NCBI GenBank assembly: GCA_003134685.1
Contig: PLCA01000013.1
Coordinates: forward strand, 106,373 to 170,372
DNA: 64,000 bases
Reading direction: 5' to 3'
DNA from: Gemmatimonadota bacterium
Lineage (GTDB): Bacteria; Gemmatimonadota; Gemmatimonadetes; Gemmatimonadales; Gemmatimonadaceae
The notes beneath the pieces were generated by a model. That model saw only the letters and a list, made by a program, of their open reading frames with translations, was not told where the DNA came from and did not search any database. This document shows, piece by piece, positions 31,321 to 40,460 of the stretch (positions within the stretch are counted from its first letter, which is position 1; each line of letters opens with the position of its first letter). Both the position numbers and the translations under genes were made by a program.

Positions 31321-32685
31321 GTGTTTAAGAAAGTTCTTATTGCCAATCGCGGAGAAATCGCGCTAAGGGTGATCCGCGCTTGCCGCGAGCTGAGCATCCA
31401 AACGGTAGCCGTCTACTCCGAAGCGGATCGCGAATCGCTCCACGTTCGCTTCGCCGACGACGACGTCTGCATCGGGCCCGCCCCCGCGCGCGAATCCTAT
31501 CTCAACATCCCGCGCATCATCGCCGCCGCCGAGATCGCTGGCGCCGACGCCATCCATCCCGGCTACGGTTTCCTCGCCGAGAACGCGGAATTCGCGGAGA
31601 CGTGCATCGCGTCCAACATCACGTTTATCGGCCCGACGCCGCATCAGATCCGCGTCATGGGCGACAAGGCCGCCGCCCGCAAGACGATGCAGGAAGTCGG
31701 AGTGCCGATCATTCCGGGCTCGCCCGGACCGGTTGAAGACTCGGACGACGCCCTCAAGTTCGCGCGCGAGATCGGCTTCCCGGTAATCATCAAGGCGGCC
31801 GCCGGCGGCGGCGGAAAGGGAATGCGCGTCGCCACCGACCCGGAAGATTTCGCGCGATCGTTCCAGTTGGCGCGGTCCGAAGCGCTCTCCGCGTTCGGCA
31901 ACGGTGAAGTCTACATCGAGAAGTATCTCTCGCGCCCGCGACACATCGAGTTCCAGATCATGGGCGACCGCCACGGCAACATCATCCATCTCGGTGAGCG
32001 CGATTGCTCCGTGCAGCGCCGCCACCAGAAGCTGATCGAAGAGGCGCCGAGCGTTGCGCTCACCGACTCCCTGCGCCAGAAGATGGGTGACGCCGCGGTC
32101 AAGGGCGCGAAGGCGATTGACTACGTCGGCGCCGGGACCATCGAGATGCTGCTCAACGAGGACAAGTCGTTCTACTTCATGGAAATGAACACCCGCATTC
32201 AGGTCGAGCACCCAGTGACGGAAGTGCTGACCGGCGTGGATCTGGTGAAGGAGCAGATTCGCGTGGCGAGCGGCGACAAGCTCTCCGTGAAACCACCGAT
32301 CGAACGCCGCGGCCACGTCATCGAGTGCCGCGTCAACGCGGAAGATCCGGCGCGAAACTTTCAACCGTCACCGGGCCGGATCGATGTGTTCCATCCACCC
32401 GGTGGCCCCGGGGTTCGCCTCGACACCCACGTCTACTCGGGCTACACGGTTCCGCCGTTCTACGATTCGCTCATCGCCAAACTCATTTGCCAGGGGCGCG
32501 ACCGGCCGGAAGCGCTCCGGCGCATGCAGGTCGCGCTCGAGAGCTTCATCATCGAGGGCATCATCACCACTATCCCGTTTCTCGCGCGCGTCATGGCCAA
32601 CAAGCATTTCCAGGAGGGCGCCGTGGATACCAAGTTCCTCGAGCGCGAAAGCCAATTGATGAAGGAGCCACTCAGTGCGGCTTGA
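31321..32685 (+). CDS. accC: Acetyl-CoA carboxylase biotin carboxylase subunit
   Basis: [63 protein letters not shown] start. Confidence 0.95.
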   Translation: MFKKVLIANRGEIALRVIRACRELSIQTVAVYSEADRESLHVRFADDDVCIGPAPARESYLNIPRIIAAAEIAGADAIHPGYGFLAENAEFAETCIASNITFIGPTPHQIRVMGDKAAARKTMQEVGVPIIPGSPGPVEDSDDALKFAREIGFPVIIKAAAGGGGKGMRVATDPEDFARSFQLARSEALSAFGNGEVYIEKYLSRPRHIEFQIMGDRHGNIIHLGERDCSVQRRHQKLIEEAPSVALTDSLRQKMGDAAVKGAKAIDYVGAGTIEMLLNEDKSFYFMEMNTRIQVEHPVTEVLTGVDLVKEQIRVASGDKLSVKPPIERRGHVIECRVNAEDPARNFQPSPGRIDVFHPPGGPGVRLDTHVYSGYTVPPFYDSLIAKLICQGRDRPEALRRMQVALESFIIEGIITTIPFLARVMANKHFQEGAVDTKFLERESQLMKEPLSAA

Positions 32686-33421
32686 TGTTTTCTTTACGCC
32701 CAATCAGGTAAAGCCGGTCGAGACCGCCGGGCGCCTCGTCGTGATCGTCGACGTCCTCCGGGCTTCCACCACCGTTGCCACCGCGCTCGGCAACGGCGCC
32801 AAGACGGTGATACCCGTCGAAGGCGCCGATGAGGTGATCAACCGCTCGAAGGAATTTACCCGGTCCCAGATCCTGCTCGCGGGCGAGCAGAAGATGTACC
32901 CAATAGCCGGTTTCGATATCGGGAACTCTCCGCAGGCGTTCACACCGACCGTGGTAGAGGGCAAAACGATCCTCATAACCACAACCAACGGCACCAAGAC
33001 GCTATTGGGGGTACAGAACGCCCGTGACATAGTTATAGCTTCATACGTCAACTTCACGGCAGTGCTGGCCATGATGAAGGTGGCGGCCAGCTCTAACACG
33101 GACATCGCGATCATCTGCGCGGGAGAAGAGGGCAGCTTCACGCTCGAAGACGCCGCCTGCGCGGGTCGCTACGTCCGGGCGATTCCAAAACGCTCAGACT
33201 CGATTCAGACCAACGACGCAGCGGCTGCCTCGGTGGTGATCGAAAAAAAATATGGCGACAACATCGCGAAAGTCTTCAAAGAATCGTCCCACGGACAAGC
33301 GCTCGCCTCGGCAGGATTTGGTGACGACCTCGCCGCCGCCGCGGAAGTGGACTCCTATCCTGTGGTCCCGATCTACCAGGACCGGCAAATCACGAAGCTC
33401 GGGCCGGAACGGGCACGATAG
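32675..33421 (+). CDS. 2-phosphosulfolactate phosphatase family protein (ComB-like)
   Basis: [55 protein letters not shown]. Confidence 0.85.
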   Translation: MRLDVFFTPNQVKPVETAGRLVVIVDVLRASTTVATALGNGAKTVIPVEGADEVINRSKEFTRSQILLAGEQKMYPIAGFDIGNSPQAFTPTVVEGKTILITTTNGTKTLLGVQNARDIVIASYVNFTAVLAMMKVAASSNTDIAIICAGEEGSFTLEDAACAGRYVRAIPKRSDSIQTNDAAAASVVIEKKYGDNIAKVFKESSHGQALASAGFGDDLAAAAEVDSYPVVPIYQDRQITKLGPERAR

Positions 33422-35795
33422 ACCGTCGGAGTCCGCGCTCGCGCGCGAGATCCGCGGCATCGTCCTCCTCCTATTCGGGATCTTCCTCGCCGGCGCACTC
33501 GCCGCCGAGGGCTACACTCAGCTCCACGGCAACGGCAACGTAAAGGGAAACTTCGGCTGGATCGGAGCCCTGCTTGCGAGCCCGATCGCTCTTTTCCTTG
33601 GCTGGCCCGCCGCCGCGCTCCTTCCGGTTGCTCCCGCCGCGCACGCGCTGCGACTCTTCGGGCGTCTTGGGGAGCGCAAAGATAGATCGTGGATGGTTTT
33701 CCTCCTCGGAATGGTCTTCCTGCTGCCGATCGTTTTCGGACTGGCCCAGGGAGGGGTGCGTGAGGCGACCGCGCTGGCCGGAATCTGGGGCGCCTTTGCC
33801 GCGTTCTACGTGCTGCAGTTCGCGGGGGCCGCGGGCGCCTGGATCCTCATGGCGATCAGCCTCAGCGTGCTCATGGCCGCAACGCTGTCCTGGAATCCGA
33901 TCCGCGTCGTCGTCGCCAAGCGGGTGACGACGCTCGATGATTTCGTGGCGCCCACGCCCGCCGAGCGGGCCGGGCTCGATCCCAAGAAGGAGATCGTGGT
34001 ACCCGGGCCGGAAATGTCGGCCTCAGTTGTCTCAACGTCGCTGCTCCAGCCCGAGCCGGAGGAAATGCCGCAGGTCGATCACTCGCTCATGAACAATGCG
34101 ATCGCCGAGCAGCCGCTAATCCCGATCGAGAAGAAACGCGAGCGCAAGTCGAAATCCTCTGTGGCGGCCCAGGCCGCCCTCCACGCCGAAAAGATTGGCG
34201 CCGCAATCGACGCCTTCGAAGGCGATACACTCTCCTTCACCGACGAAGATCTTCCGTCACCGGAGCTCCTGACGCCGCCCCCACCGCGCAACGCCGACCT
34301 TGGGAAGCGCGAGCTGGATGCGATGGGCATCAAGCTGATGGATGCGCTGCGAACATTTCGCGTCGAGGGCGATTTGGTGGGACGCACGACCGGGCCCGTC
34401 GTGACGCAGTTCGAGGTTGCGCCGGCCTCGGGAGTGAAGGTCCGTCAGATCGCGAATCTCTCCAACGATCTCGCGCTGGCGATGCGCGCGCAGAGCATCC
34501 GCATCGTCGCTCCGATTCCGGGGCGGGGCGCCGTCGGCGTCGAAGTCCCAAATCCGACCGCCGAGATGGTGGCGTTCCGTGAGCTGATCGAGTCGCGCGA
34601 ATTCCAGACCATTCGCGCGGCGCTGCCGATCGCGCTGGGAAAGGATCTCGAGGGCAGGCCGGTCATTGCCGATCTGGCGAAAATGCCGCACCTGCTGATC
34701 GCCGGAGCCACGGGATCGGGAAAATCGGTGTGCATCAACACGCTGATCACGAGCCTGGTTTATCGCCACACGCCGACGACGCTGCGCTTCCTGATGATCG
34801 ATCCGAAGATGGTCGAGCTCTCGGTTTACAATGTTTTGCCGCACCTGCGGCACAAGGTCGTCACCGACAATCGTGACGCCGCCGCAGTGCTCAAATGGGC
34901 GGTGCTCGAGATGCAGGATCGCTACGAGCTGCTCGCCGCGAATGGCGCGCGCAACATCCAGGATTTCAACCGCAAGGTCCACGAAGGGCAGAAGCTCAAG
35001 AACGCGAAGAGAAACGAAGTGGCGTTCGAGGATCTCGAGTACAAGGGAGGAATCGTTCCCTACGTCGTCGTCATCATCGACGAGCTCGCCGATCTCATGA
35101 TGACGGTGCAGGCCGAGATCGAGACGCCGCTGGCGATGCTGGCGCAGAAGGCGCGCGCGATCGGAATCCATCTCATTCTGGCCACGCAGCGCCCGAGCGT
35201 GAACGTCATCACGGGATTGATCAAGGCGAACTTTCCGAGCCGCATTGGATTCCGCGTGGCGTCGCAGGTCGACAGCCGCACCATCCTCGACGGCATCGGC
35301 GCCGAATCGCTACTCGGCAATGGCGACATGCTGTTCATTCCGCCGCAGAAGTCCGAGCCGTCGCGGCTTCAGGGCGCATACATCTCGAGCGAGGACACCG
35401 AGCGGCTGATGGGCTGGTACGAGCTGCGTCGCGAGGAGCGGAAGGCGGCGTTCGAAGCGCAGGGACTCTTTGTCGACCAGACTCCGAGCGAGGACGACAT
35501 CATCGAGAAGATTCGTCGCAGGGAAGCCGAGGAGGCGAGCGGCAGCGACTCCGACAATCTCGACGACGCGGATCGCGACAAGTTATTCCGCGAGGCCGCC
35601 GAGGTGGTGATCCAGAATCAGCACGGCAGCACGTCGCTTCTCCAGCGCAGGCTCAAGGTCGGATACGGCCGCGCCGCTCGCATCATCGACCAGCTCCATG
35701 CTGCTGGCATCCTTGGGCCGCCCGACGGCTCCAAACCGCGAGACGTTCTTGCTGGCCTGGACGACCTCGACCGCATTGCGGGGCCCAGAGGCTAA
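33252..35795 (+). CDS. ftsK: DNA translocase FtsK/SpoIIIE
   Basis: HLLIAGATGSGKSVCINTLI; VVIIDELADLMM; ATQRPSVNVITGLIKANFPSRI; C-terminal gamma-like domain. Start uncertain (see findings). Confidence 0.95.
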   Translation: MATTSRKSSKNRPTDKRSPRQDLVTTSPPPRKWTPILWSRSTRTGKSRSSGRNGHDRPSESALAREIRGIVLLLFGIFLAGALAAEGYTQLHGNGNVKGNFGWIGALLASPIALFLGWPAAALLPVAPAAHALRLFGRLGERKDRSWMVFLLGMVFLLPIVFGLAQGGVREATALAGIWGAFAAFYVLQFAGAAGAWILMAISLSVLMAATLSWNPIRVVVAKRVTTLDDFVAPTPAERAGLDPKKEIVVPGPEMSASVVSTSLLQPEPEEMPQVDHSLMNNAIAEQPLIPIEKKRERKSKSSVAAQAALHAEKIGAAIDAFEGDTLSFTDEDLPSPELLTPPPPRNADLGKRELDAMGIKLMDALRTFRVEGDLVGRTTGPVVTQFEVAPASGVKVRQIANLSNDLALAMRAQSIRIVAPIPGRGAVGVEVPNPTAEMVAFRELIESREFQTIRAALPIALGKDLEGRPVIADLAKMPHLLIAGATGSGKSVCINTLITSLVYRHTPTTLRFLMIDPKMVELSVYNVLPHLRHKVVTDNRDAAAVLKWAVLEMQDRYELLAANGARNIQDFNRKVHEGQKLKNAKRNEVAFEDLEYKGGIVPYVVVIIDELADLMMTVQAEIETPLAMLAQKARAIGIHLILATQRPSVNVITGLIKANFPSRIGFRVASQVDSRTILDGIGAESLLGNGDMLFIPPQKSEPSRLQGAYISSEDTERLMGWYELRREERKAAFEAQGLFVDQTPSEDDIIEKIRRREAEEASGSDSDNLDDADRDKLFREAAEVVIQNQHGSTSLLQRRLKVGYGRAARIIDQLHAAGILGPPDGSKPRDVLAGLDDLDRIAGPRG

Positions 35796-35807
35796 GGACC
35801 GGTATCG

Positions 35808-35826
35808 GCGGGCTTCGCCCGCCAGA
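35808..35826 (+). terminator. GC-rich hairpin downstream of ftsK (no clear U-tract)
   Basis: ggcgggcttcgcccgcc. Confidence 0.4.
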
Positions 35827-35919
35827 ATTCTCCGAGAATAAGGGACAGCGGCCGGTGGTTCTCAATCCGAGCTTGCGGATGAGCCACTATGAGTCAATAA
35901 TGGGTCCGCCCCGGGCGGC

Positions 35920-37488
35920 ATGGGCGATGGCCATTCCTTGGAGGCGCGAATCGCGGGAGGACCATTGCGGGAAAATGTTCTTGATTCTCGAGCGGCACTC
36001 GCGTCGGAAATTGCCGACGCGGTTCGCGGTCAGCTACATGCGAAGCACGCCGCTGAGAACCTCAGCATCGCGATCGAGAAAAATCTGGCCGAGGAGGCGC
36101 GTCGCGCCGAGCTGAGGCTCGCTTATTTGCGAGTGGCAGCCGCGGGCGCATTCTCGGTGTTCGTGGTTGGCCGGCTCTTGCTCGCCAAGGTGACTACGAT
36201 ATCAGCGCCCACGATCGGTAGTCTGGCTGCGTCTTTGGTCTGGATGACATTTGCTGCGGCCGTTCTCGTACTGCTGCGGCGTGACTGGTACAAATCCTGG
36301 TTGCGTAGAGCCTTCCCGATTGCCGACGCAACGCTCCTTGTCGCCGGACTGGGACTGAGCCGCATCGGCGTCGATCCATTCTCCGCGCCACCTGGTCTGG
36401 CTACCACGTTCGCGGGTCTTTGCGTCGTGCTCGCGTTCACGGGCGCGTTCCGTCTCACTCGCTCCGCCGTCGAGCTCACTACCGGGCTCGCGGCCCTGTC
36501 GCTCATCGTCGCGGCGGCGTTCGGCTGGGTGCCGGTGCTGGCGGGCGCCGGATCGCTCGTCGCAGTGCTGTTGTCCGGCGTGCTGGCGCTCGGCGTCACC
36601 GACATGGTTCGTCGAGTTGTGATGAACGAAGTCGGGCGCGTCACGCTCGATCGCCTCTATGACGATGCGCAGAAAATCATCGACGCTCGCGAGGAAATTC
36701 TCGGGATCGTTGCCCACGATTTGCGCAATCCGCTCAACACGATCGCGATGGCGACGTCGCTCCTCATCGAGGAACCGGGGCCGGAGACGGCGCGGATCAG
36801 TCAGCTGAAGATCATCAAGCGATCCGGCGAGCGCATGAATCACTTGATCCGCGATCTGCTCAGCGTCACGACCATCGAGGCCGGCCGGCTGTCGATTGTG
36901 CCGCGAAAGGTGACGGTGCATGACCTCTTTCGCGAGGCGGCGGAGATGCTCGAGCCGATTGCCCGCGAAAAGTCGATCACGTTCGCCGTCATGGCGGCGG
37001 ACGATCTTCCGGCGGTGCGCGCCGACCCCGCTCGCGTGCTTCAGGTTCTTTCCAACCTCGTTGGAAACGCGATCAAGTTCACGCCCGCTGGTGGCACGAT
37101 CACGCTGTCCGCCGCTCGAACCAATGGCCCGGTGCAGTGCTCGGTGACCGACACGGGACCGGGAATACCGGCGGCTCAGATTCCGCGGTTGTTTGGAAAA
37201 TTCTGGCAGGCAAAGCGTGGCGATGGCCGCGGAGTGGGACTTGGTCTCGCGATCGCGCGCGGCATTGTCGAGGCGCACGGCGGGACCATCGACGTCCGGA
37301 GCGAGGTAGGGCACGGTAGCATCTTTTCGTTCGCGCTCCCGGTGTGGGGTGAGGAAGCTCCGCGTGGAGGGATGACGCACCGCATGACTTCGCAGAGCAC
37401 GACATCCCACCCTGCGTCATCGTCCCCGGTCTCATCGTCCGGTATTCGGGCGCTTCTGCACCACGAGAATACCGAGGCAGGCGGCTGA
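35920..37488 (+). CDS. Sensor histidine kinase, multi-TM N-terminus
   Basis: GIVAHDLRNPLNTIAMATSLL; LSNLVGNAIKFTPAGG; VTDTGPGIPAAQIPRLFGKFWQAKRGDGRGVGLGLAIARGIVEAHGG. Confidence 0.9.
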   Translation: MGDGHSLEARIAGGPLRENVLDSRAALASEIADAVRGQLHAKHAAENLSIAIEKNLAEEARRAELRLAYLRVAAAGAFSVFVVGRLLLAKVTTISAPTIGSLAASLVWMTFAAAVLVLLRRDWYKSWLRRAFPIADATLLVAGLGLSRIGVDPFSAPPGLATTFAGLCVVLAFTGAFRLTRSAVELTTGLAALSLIVAAAFGWVPVLAGAGSLVAVLLSGVLALGVTDMVRRVVMNEVGRVTLDRLYDDAQKIIDAREEILGIVAHDLRNPLNTIAMATSLLIEEPGPETARISQLKIIKRSGERMNHLIRDLLSVTTIEAGRLSIVPRKVTVHDLFREAAEMLEPIAREKSITFAVMAADDLPAVRADPARVLQVLSNLVGNAIKFTPAGGTITLSAARTNGPVQCSVTDTGPGIPAAQIPRLFGKFWQAKRGDGRGVGLGLAIARGIVEAHGGTIDVRSEVGHGSIFSFALPVWGEEAPRGGMTHRMTSQSTTSHPASSSPVSSSGIRALLHHENTEAGG

Positions 37489-37550
37489 CGGTCGCTGAGT
37501 CCGGCACTCGAGCGCGACTACCCCACGAGAATACCGAAGCAGGGGGCTAA
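37462..37550 (+). repeat. Direct duplication of the histidine-kinase C-terminus (HENTEAGG-stop) at 37462-37488 and 37524-37550
   Basis: cacgagaataccgaggcaggcggctga / cacgagaataccgaagcagggggctaa. Confidence 0.9.
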
Positions 37551-37733
37551 AAGCTTCACAGCCTGATCGCTCGGAGCCTATCCGGTGGCGTTCGAGGAAT
37601 CCGCCGAAATGGTCTTGCTCGCCGTGGCGAACCAGTTCGAAACCCGCCGACTCCGAGTCATGCGGAAACCAGTACGCGAGTATGAAAGCTCCGAGCGAAT
37701 CAGCTTTGTTAGCTGACGGCCCCCTGCTTCGGT
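37533..37733. repeat. Inverted-repeat element, ~45 bp arms (37533-37577 / 37688-37733), ~110 bp interior
   Basis: accgaagcagggggc and ctgatcgctcggagc on the left; their reverse complements (one with a 1-nt insertion) on the right. Confidence 0.8.
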
Positions 37734-37973
37734 CCTCAAGATAGCCAGTGCGCGGTCGAGTCCTTCCCCTGAGAAGTCCTGCGTCGGCGACGCATCGAAT
37801 TGCTGGCGCGAATGCAACAGGTTCACGAGCTCTGGCGCGGGCGGCTTCTGCCAAGTGATTGACTTACAACAACTTGCACTTCCGACCCCCTCGGCCCGGG
37901 GAATGCCAAGGGGGTAGGCAGCGGCGGATGCCCGCTCAACAAGAAGCCACGCTTCGGCGCGGTAGCCAATGCC

Positions 37974-38011
37974 AAAAAAGGTGGGTCCCCCTCTCAAGGC
38001 CCACCTTTTTT
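37974..38011. terminator. Rho-independent terminator, probably bidirectional
   Basis: aaaaaaggtggg-tccccctctcaagg-cccacctttttt, 12 bp perfect stem. Confidence 0.9.
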
Positions 38012-38036
38012 CTGCCCGTCAGCCAGGTATTGCGTG

Positions 38037-38080
38037 TGTCCAGATCTGGACATAGATTGAGTTGTGTCCATTTCTGGAGT
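38037..38080. promoter_or_regulatory. Two palindromic operator-like sites upstream of the Xre/RES module
   Basis: Perfect 16 bp palindrome tgtccagatctggaca (38037-38052) and degenerate tgtccatttctggagt (38065-38080), offset 28 bp. Confidence 0.7.
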
Positions 38081-38085
38081 CAACC

Positions 38086-38511
38086 GTGCCGGCTAGCGCC
38101 CTGCGAAAGCCACCCAGGGCCTCTCCCGTCAGTGAGAGCGCACAGGCGGGCGCGGGCCTGCGCACCTTTGCGCGCATCGCCGGTCGGTGGAAGCTGCCGG
38201 CCACCGATGCCATGGCGCTCCTGGGTGTGGAATCCCGCTCGACCTACTACGAGCTGCTGAAGCGCGCCCGCGGGAGCAGAGAGCTCAAGGGGTTGAGCAA
38301 GGATCAGCTCGACCGGCTTTCGTATGTTCTGGGAATCTACGAAGCCATCAGGGTTCTCTTTCCGCACAGTGAGGAGACGCGCGACGGCTGGGTGTCGCGC
38401 GCCAACAGCGCGCCGATGTTTGGCGGCCGTTCTCCGCTCGAGACGATGCGCTCGAGCATGATCGGGCTCTATCAGACATTGGCGCACCTCGCCGCCGCGC
38501 GAGGCGGGTGA
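38086..38511 (+). CDS. Antitoxin, Xre-like HTH / MbcA-ParS-Xre toxin-binding domain
   Basis: LSKDQLDRLSYVLGIYEAIRVLFPHSEETRDGWVSRANSAPMFGGRSPLETM is typical of this family; GTG at 38086 preceded by GGAG; followed by a RES gene. Confidence 0.8.
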   Translation: MPASALRKPPRASPVSESAQAGAGLRTFARIAGRWKLPATDAMALLGVESRSTYYELLKRARGSRELKGLSKDQLDRLSYVLGIYEAIRVLFPHSEETRDGWVSRANSAPMFGGRSPLETMRSSMIGLYQTLAHLAAARGG

Positions 38512-38587
38512 TCGTCTGGCATCGTCCTCCGAAAAAGGGCCCCAGGTCGAGCCGAAGCGACTGGCGTGGAAGAGAACTGTAAAGCTC

Positions 38588-39238
38588 GTGGCGACCGTTT
38601 TCCCGCCGATCGATTTGTTCGAGGACGTCGCGGATGCGAAGGATCTCGATGCGCTCCTGGCGCTTCGCGCGCGGACGGATCCGCTGGTGAGCGACAGGAT
38701 CGGCCCCGCCCTCCAGATTCCGCCTGAGGAGCGCGTCTACGGTCCCGGCGCCGGCTACGTCATGGCGCCGTTCGCCTATCCGTCTCCGGATGGCACGCGC
38801 TTCGGACCACCGGCGCTTCGCGCTCTATCGTTCGGCGTATACTATGCGGCGAGAGATGAAGCGACGGCGATCGCCGAGGTGAAGCATCATCGCATCGCGT
38901 TTCTGGAAGCGACGCGCGCGGCCGCGCAGGACTTCGATTTCGAGGTGCTCAACGCTCCGGTCCGCGGCGCGCACTTCTACGACCTGAGAGACCGGCACCG
39001 CGAATTCAAAGCCGTCTACTCTCCCACCGACTACTCCAGCTCGCAGAAACTCGGCGCCGCGCTCCGCGAGAAAGGCGCGGATGGAATCGCCTACGACAGC
39101 GTCCGCCGCGAAGGAGGGGAGTGCGTGGCGGTCTTCCGACCGAGATGCGTTGGGCCAGCGCGACCCGTGAAGAATCTCATCTTCAGGTGGGATGGCGAGG
39201 CTATCACCGCCGTGCTCGAAACGCAGCGGTTGGCGTAA
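38588..39238 (+). CDS. RES domain toxin (NAD+ phosphorylase family)
   Basis: RFGPPALRALSFGVYYAARDEATAIAEVKHHR; AALREKGADGIAYDSVRREGGECVAVFRPR. Confidence 0.85.
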   Translation: MATVFPPIDLFEDVADAKDLDALLALRARTDPLVSDRIGPALQIPPEERVYGPGAGYVMAPFAYPSPDGTRFGPPALRALSFGVYYAARDEATAIAEVKHHRIAFLEATRAAAQDFDFEVLNAPVRGAHFYDLRDRHREFKAVYSPTDYSSSQKLGAALREKGADGIAYDSVRREGGECVAVFRPRCVGPARPVKNLIFRWDGEAITAVLETQRLA

Positions 39239-39251
39239 GGGCCGCCCGAAG

Positions 39252-39632
39252 TCAGGGCACAGACGGTGGCGAAAGGCTGAAGTCGATCGTTTGCAGCGAT
39301 CCCTTGCATTCGACCTGCTGGCCCGTCCCGGCGAAGCCCGGGCCCGACGCGCCGAGCGCGATCCCGAACCCATTTCCCAGACAGGGGCTGTTGACGGATT
39401 GGGCAAGCGAATAGTGCCCCTGCGCATCGGTAGTCGTGCGGGCCAGGTCCTGGTCGCTGTTGCACCCAAAAATGGGGCACGGCGGATAGAGTTGAATCAG
39501 CGCTCCCGCAACCGGTTGCCCGGTGGCCTGCGCGGTGACAGTCCCAGCGAGATGAAGCGTAACCTTGTCAGGGCCGGTAATGCCGCAGCCGGCCGCCGAA
39601 AAGATCAGCAACGATAGAATGCTTCGCCTCAT
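39252..39632 (-). CDS. Small lipoprotein with carboxypeptidase regulatory-like/Ig-like fold
   Basis: Lipobox-like IFSAAGC; HLAGTVTAQATGQPVAGALIQLY...TTTDAQGHYSL. Confidence 0.65.
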   Translation of the reverse strand: MRRSILSLLIFSAAGCGITGPDKVTLHLAGTVTAQATGQPVAGALIQLYPPCPIFGCNSDQDLARTTTDAQGHYSLAQSVNSPCLGNGFGIALGASGPGFAGTGQQVECKGSLQTIDFSLSPPSVP

Positions 39633-39819
39633 GAATACCTCCAGTCATCGTGGGCGCACCAACCGAAACGCGAGCACAGGTTGCCGCTTTGCGTCGGTTG
39701 GTTCTATACGTCGGTTTACGTATGAGCAGTCGGCTGTCGCAACGGGAGCGGGCGAGGTAATCGTTCCGTACGCAAGCGAATGATGCCGAGTGGGGACTGC
39801 TTGCCTTTACCATCCGCGC

Positions 39820-40212
39820 ATGTCAGCAGCACGGCAGGCACTCGGACTGAAGGGCGAGCGAGTCGCGGAGCGATGGCTCACGGTTCACGGTTGGGAGATA
39901 GCGGAGCGGCGATTCAAGAATGGCCACCGCGACATCGACCTCGTCGCGACACGCGAAGCTCGAGATGGGGTGGAGCGAACGGTCGCGTTCGTCGAAGTGA
40001 AGACTCGCGCGAATGATTCTTTCGGCGGTCCCGTAGCGGCCGTGAGCTGGCGGAAACAGCGCGAGCTCAGCCGCTCCGCCAAGGTCTGGATGTCGCGCTT
40101 TCAGCGTCCGGGTGACACTTTTCGTTTCGATGTCATCGGCGTAATTCTCGGCGCCCAAAACGTCCGCGTCCAACACATAGAGAACGCCTTTCTTCTACCA
40201 ACGAAAGCTTGA
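39820..40212 (+). CDS. YraN family (UPF0102) predicted endonuclease
   Basis: GLKGERVAERWLTVHGWEIAERRFKNGHRDIDLVA...VAFVEVKTRANDSFG. Confidence 0.85.
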   Translation: MSAARQALGLKGERVAERWLTVHGWEIAERRFKNGHRDIDLVATREARDGVERTVAFVEVKTRANDSFGGPVAAVSWRKQRELSRSAKVWMSRFQRPGDTFRFDVIGVILGAQNVRVQHIENAFLLPTKA

Positions 40213-40235
40213 TGCGCAGGGAACCTCAACCGAGA

Positions 40236-40389
40236 AAACTTGCGCTAATCGGCGAAGCTTCTTCTTCCAACGAGAGTGTGAAGCGCGCCTGGCCGAGGGT
40301 TTGTCGATGTGCTCGGAAGGGCGGCTGGGCAACGGTTTGAATCTGATTGGACTCTTCTCCGATAAAGCTTGCGCTGATGGGCGCAGCTT
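40236..40389. repeat. Two 25 bp imperfect direct repeats, each hairpin-capable, upstream of recA
   Basis: aaacttgcgctaatcggcgaagctt (40236-40260) and aagcttgcgctgatgggcgcagctt (40365-40389), 4 mismatches. Confidence 0.8.
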
Positions 40390-40405
40390 CGTAGTTTGTT
40401 CGGTG

Positions 40406-40424
40406 GCCCTATTTGGGCTTTTTT
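40406..40424 (+). terminator. Short hairpin plus T-tract upstream of recA
   Basis: gccctatttgggctttttt. Confidence 0.5.
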
Positions 40425-40460
40425 ACCTGCCTTTTTTTGGCCTAAACGTCTAACGACAGG

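Noticed and set aside
37432-37997. Minus-strand ORFs downstream of the histidine kinase (140 and 139 aa)
   Set aside because: They run through the kinase 3' end, the inverted repeat and/or the terminator; no family features.
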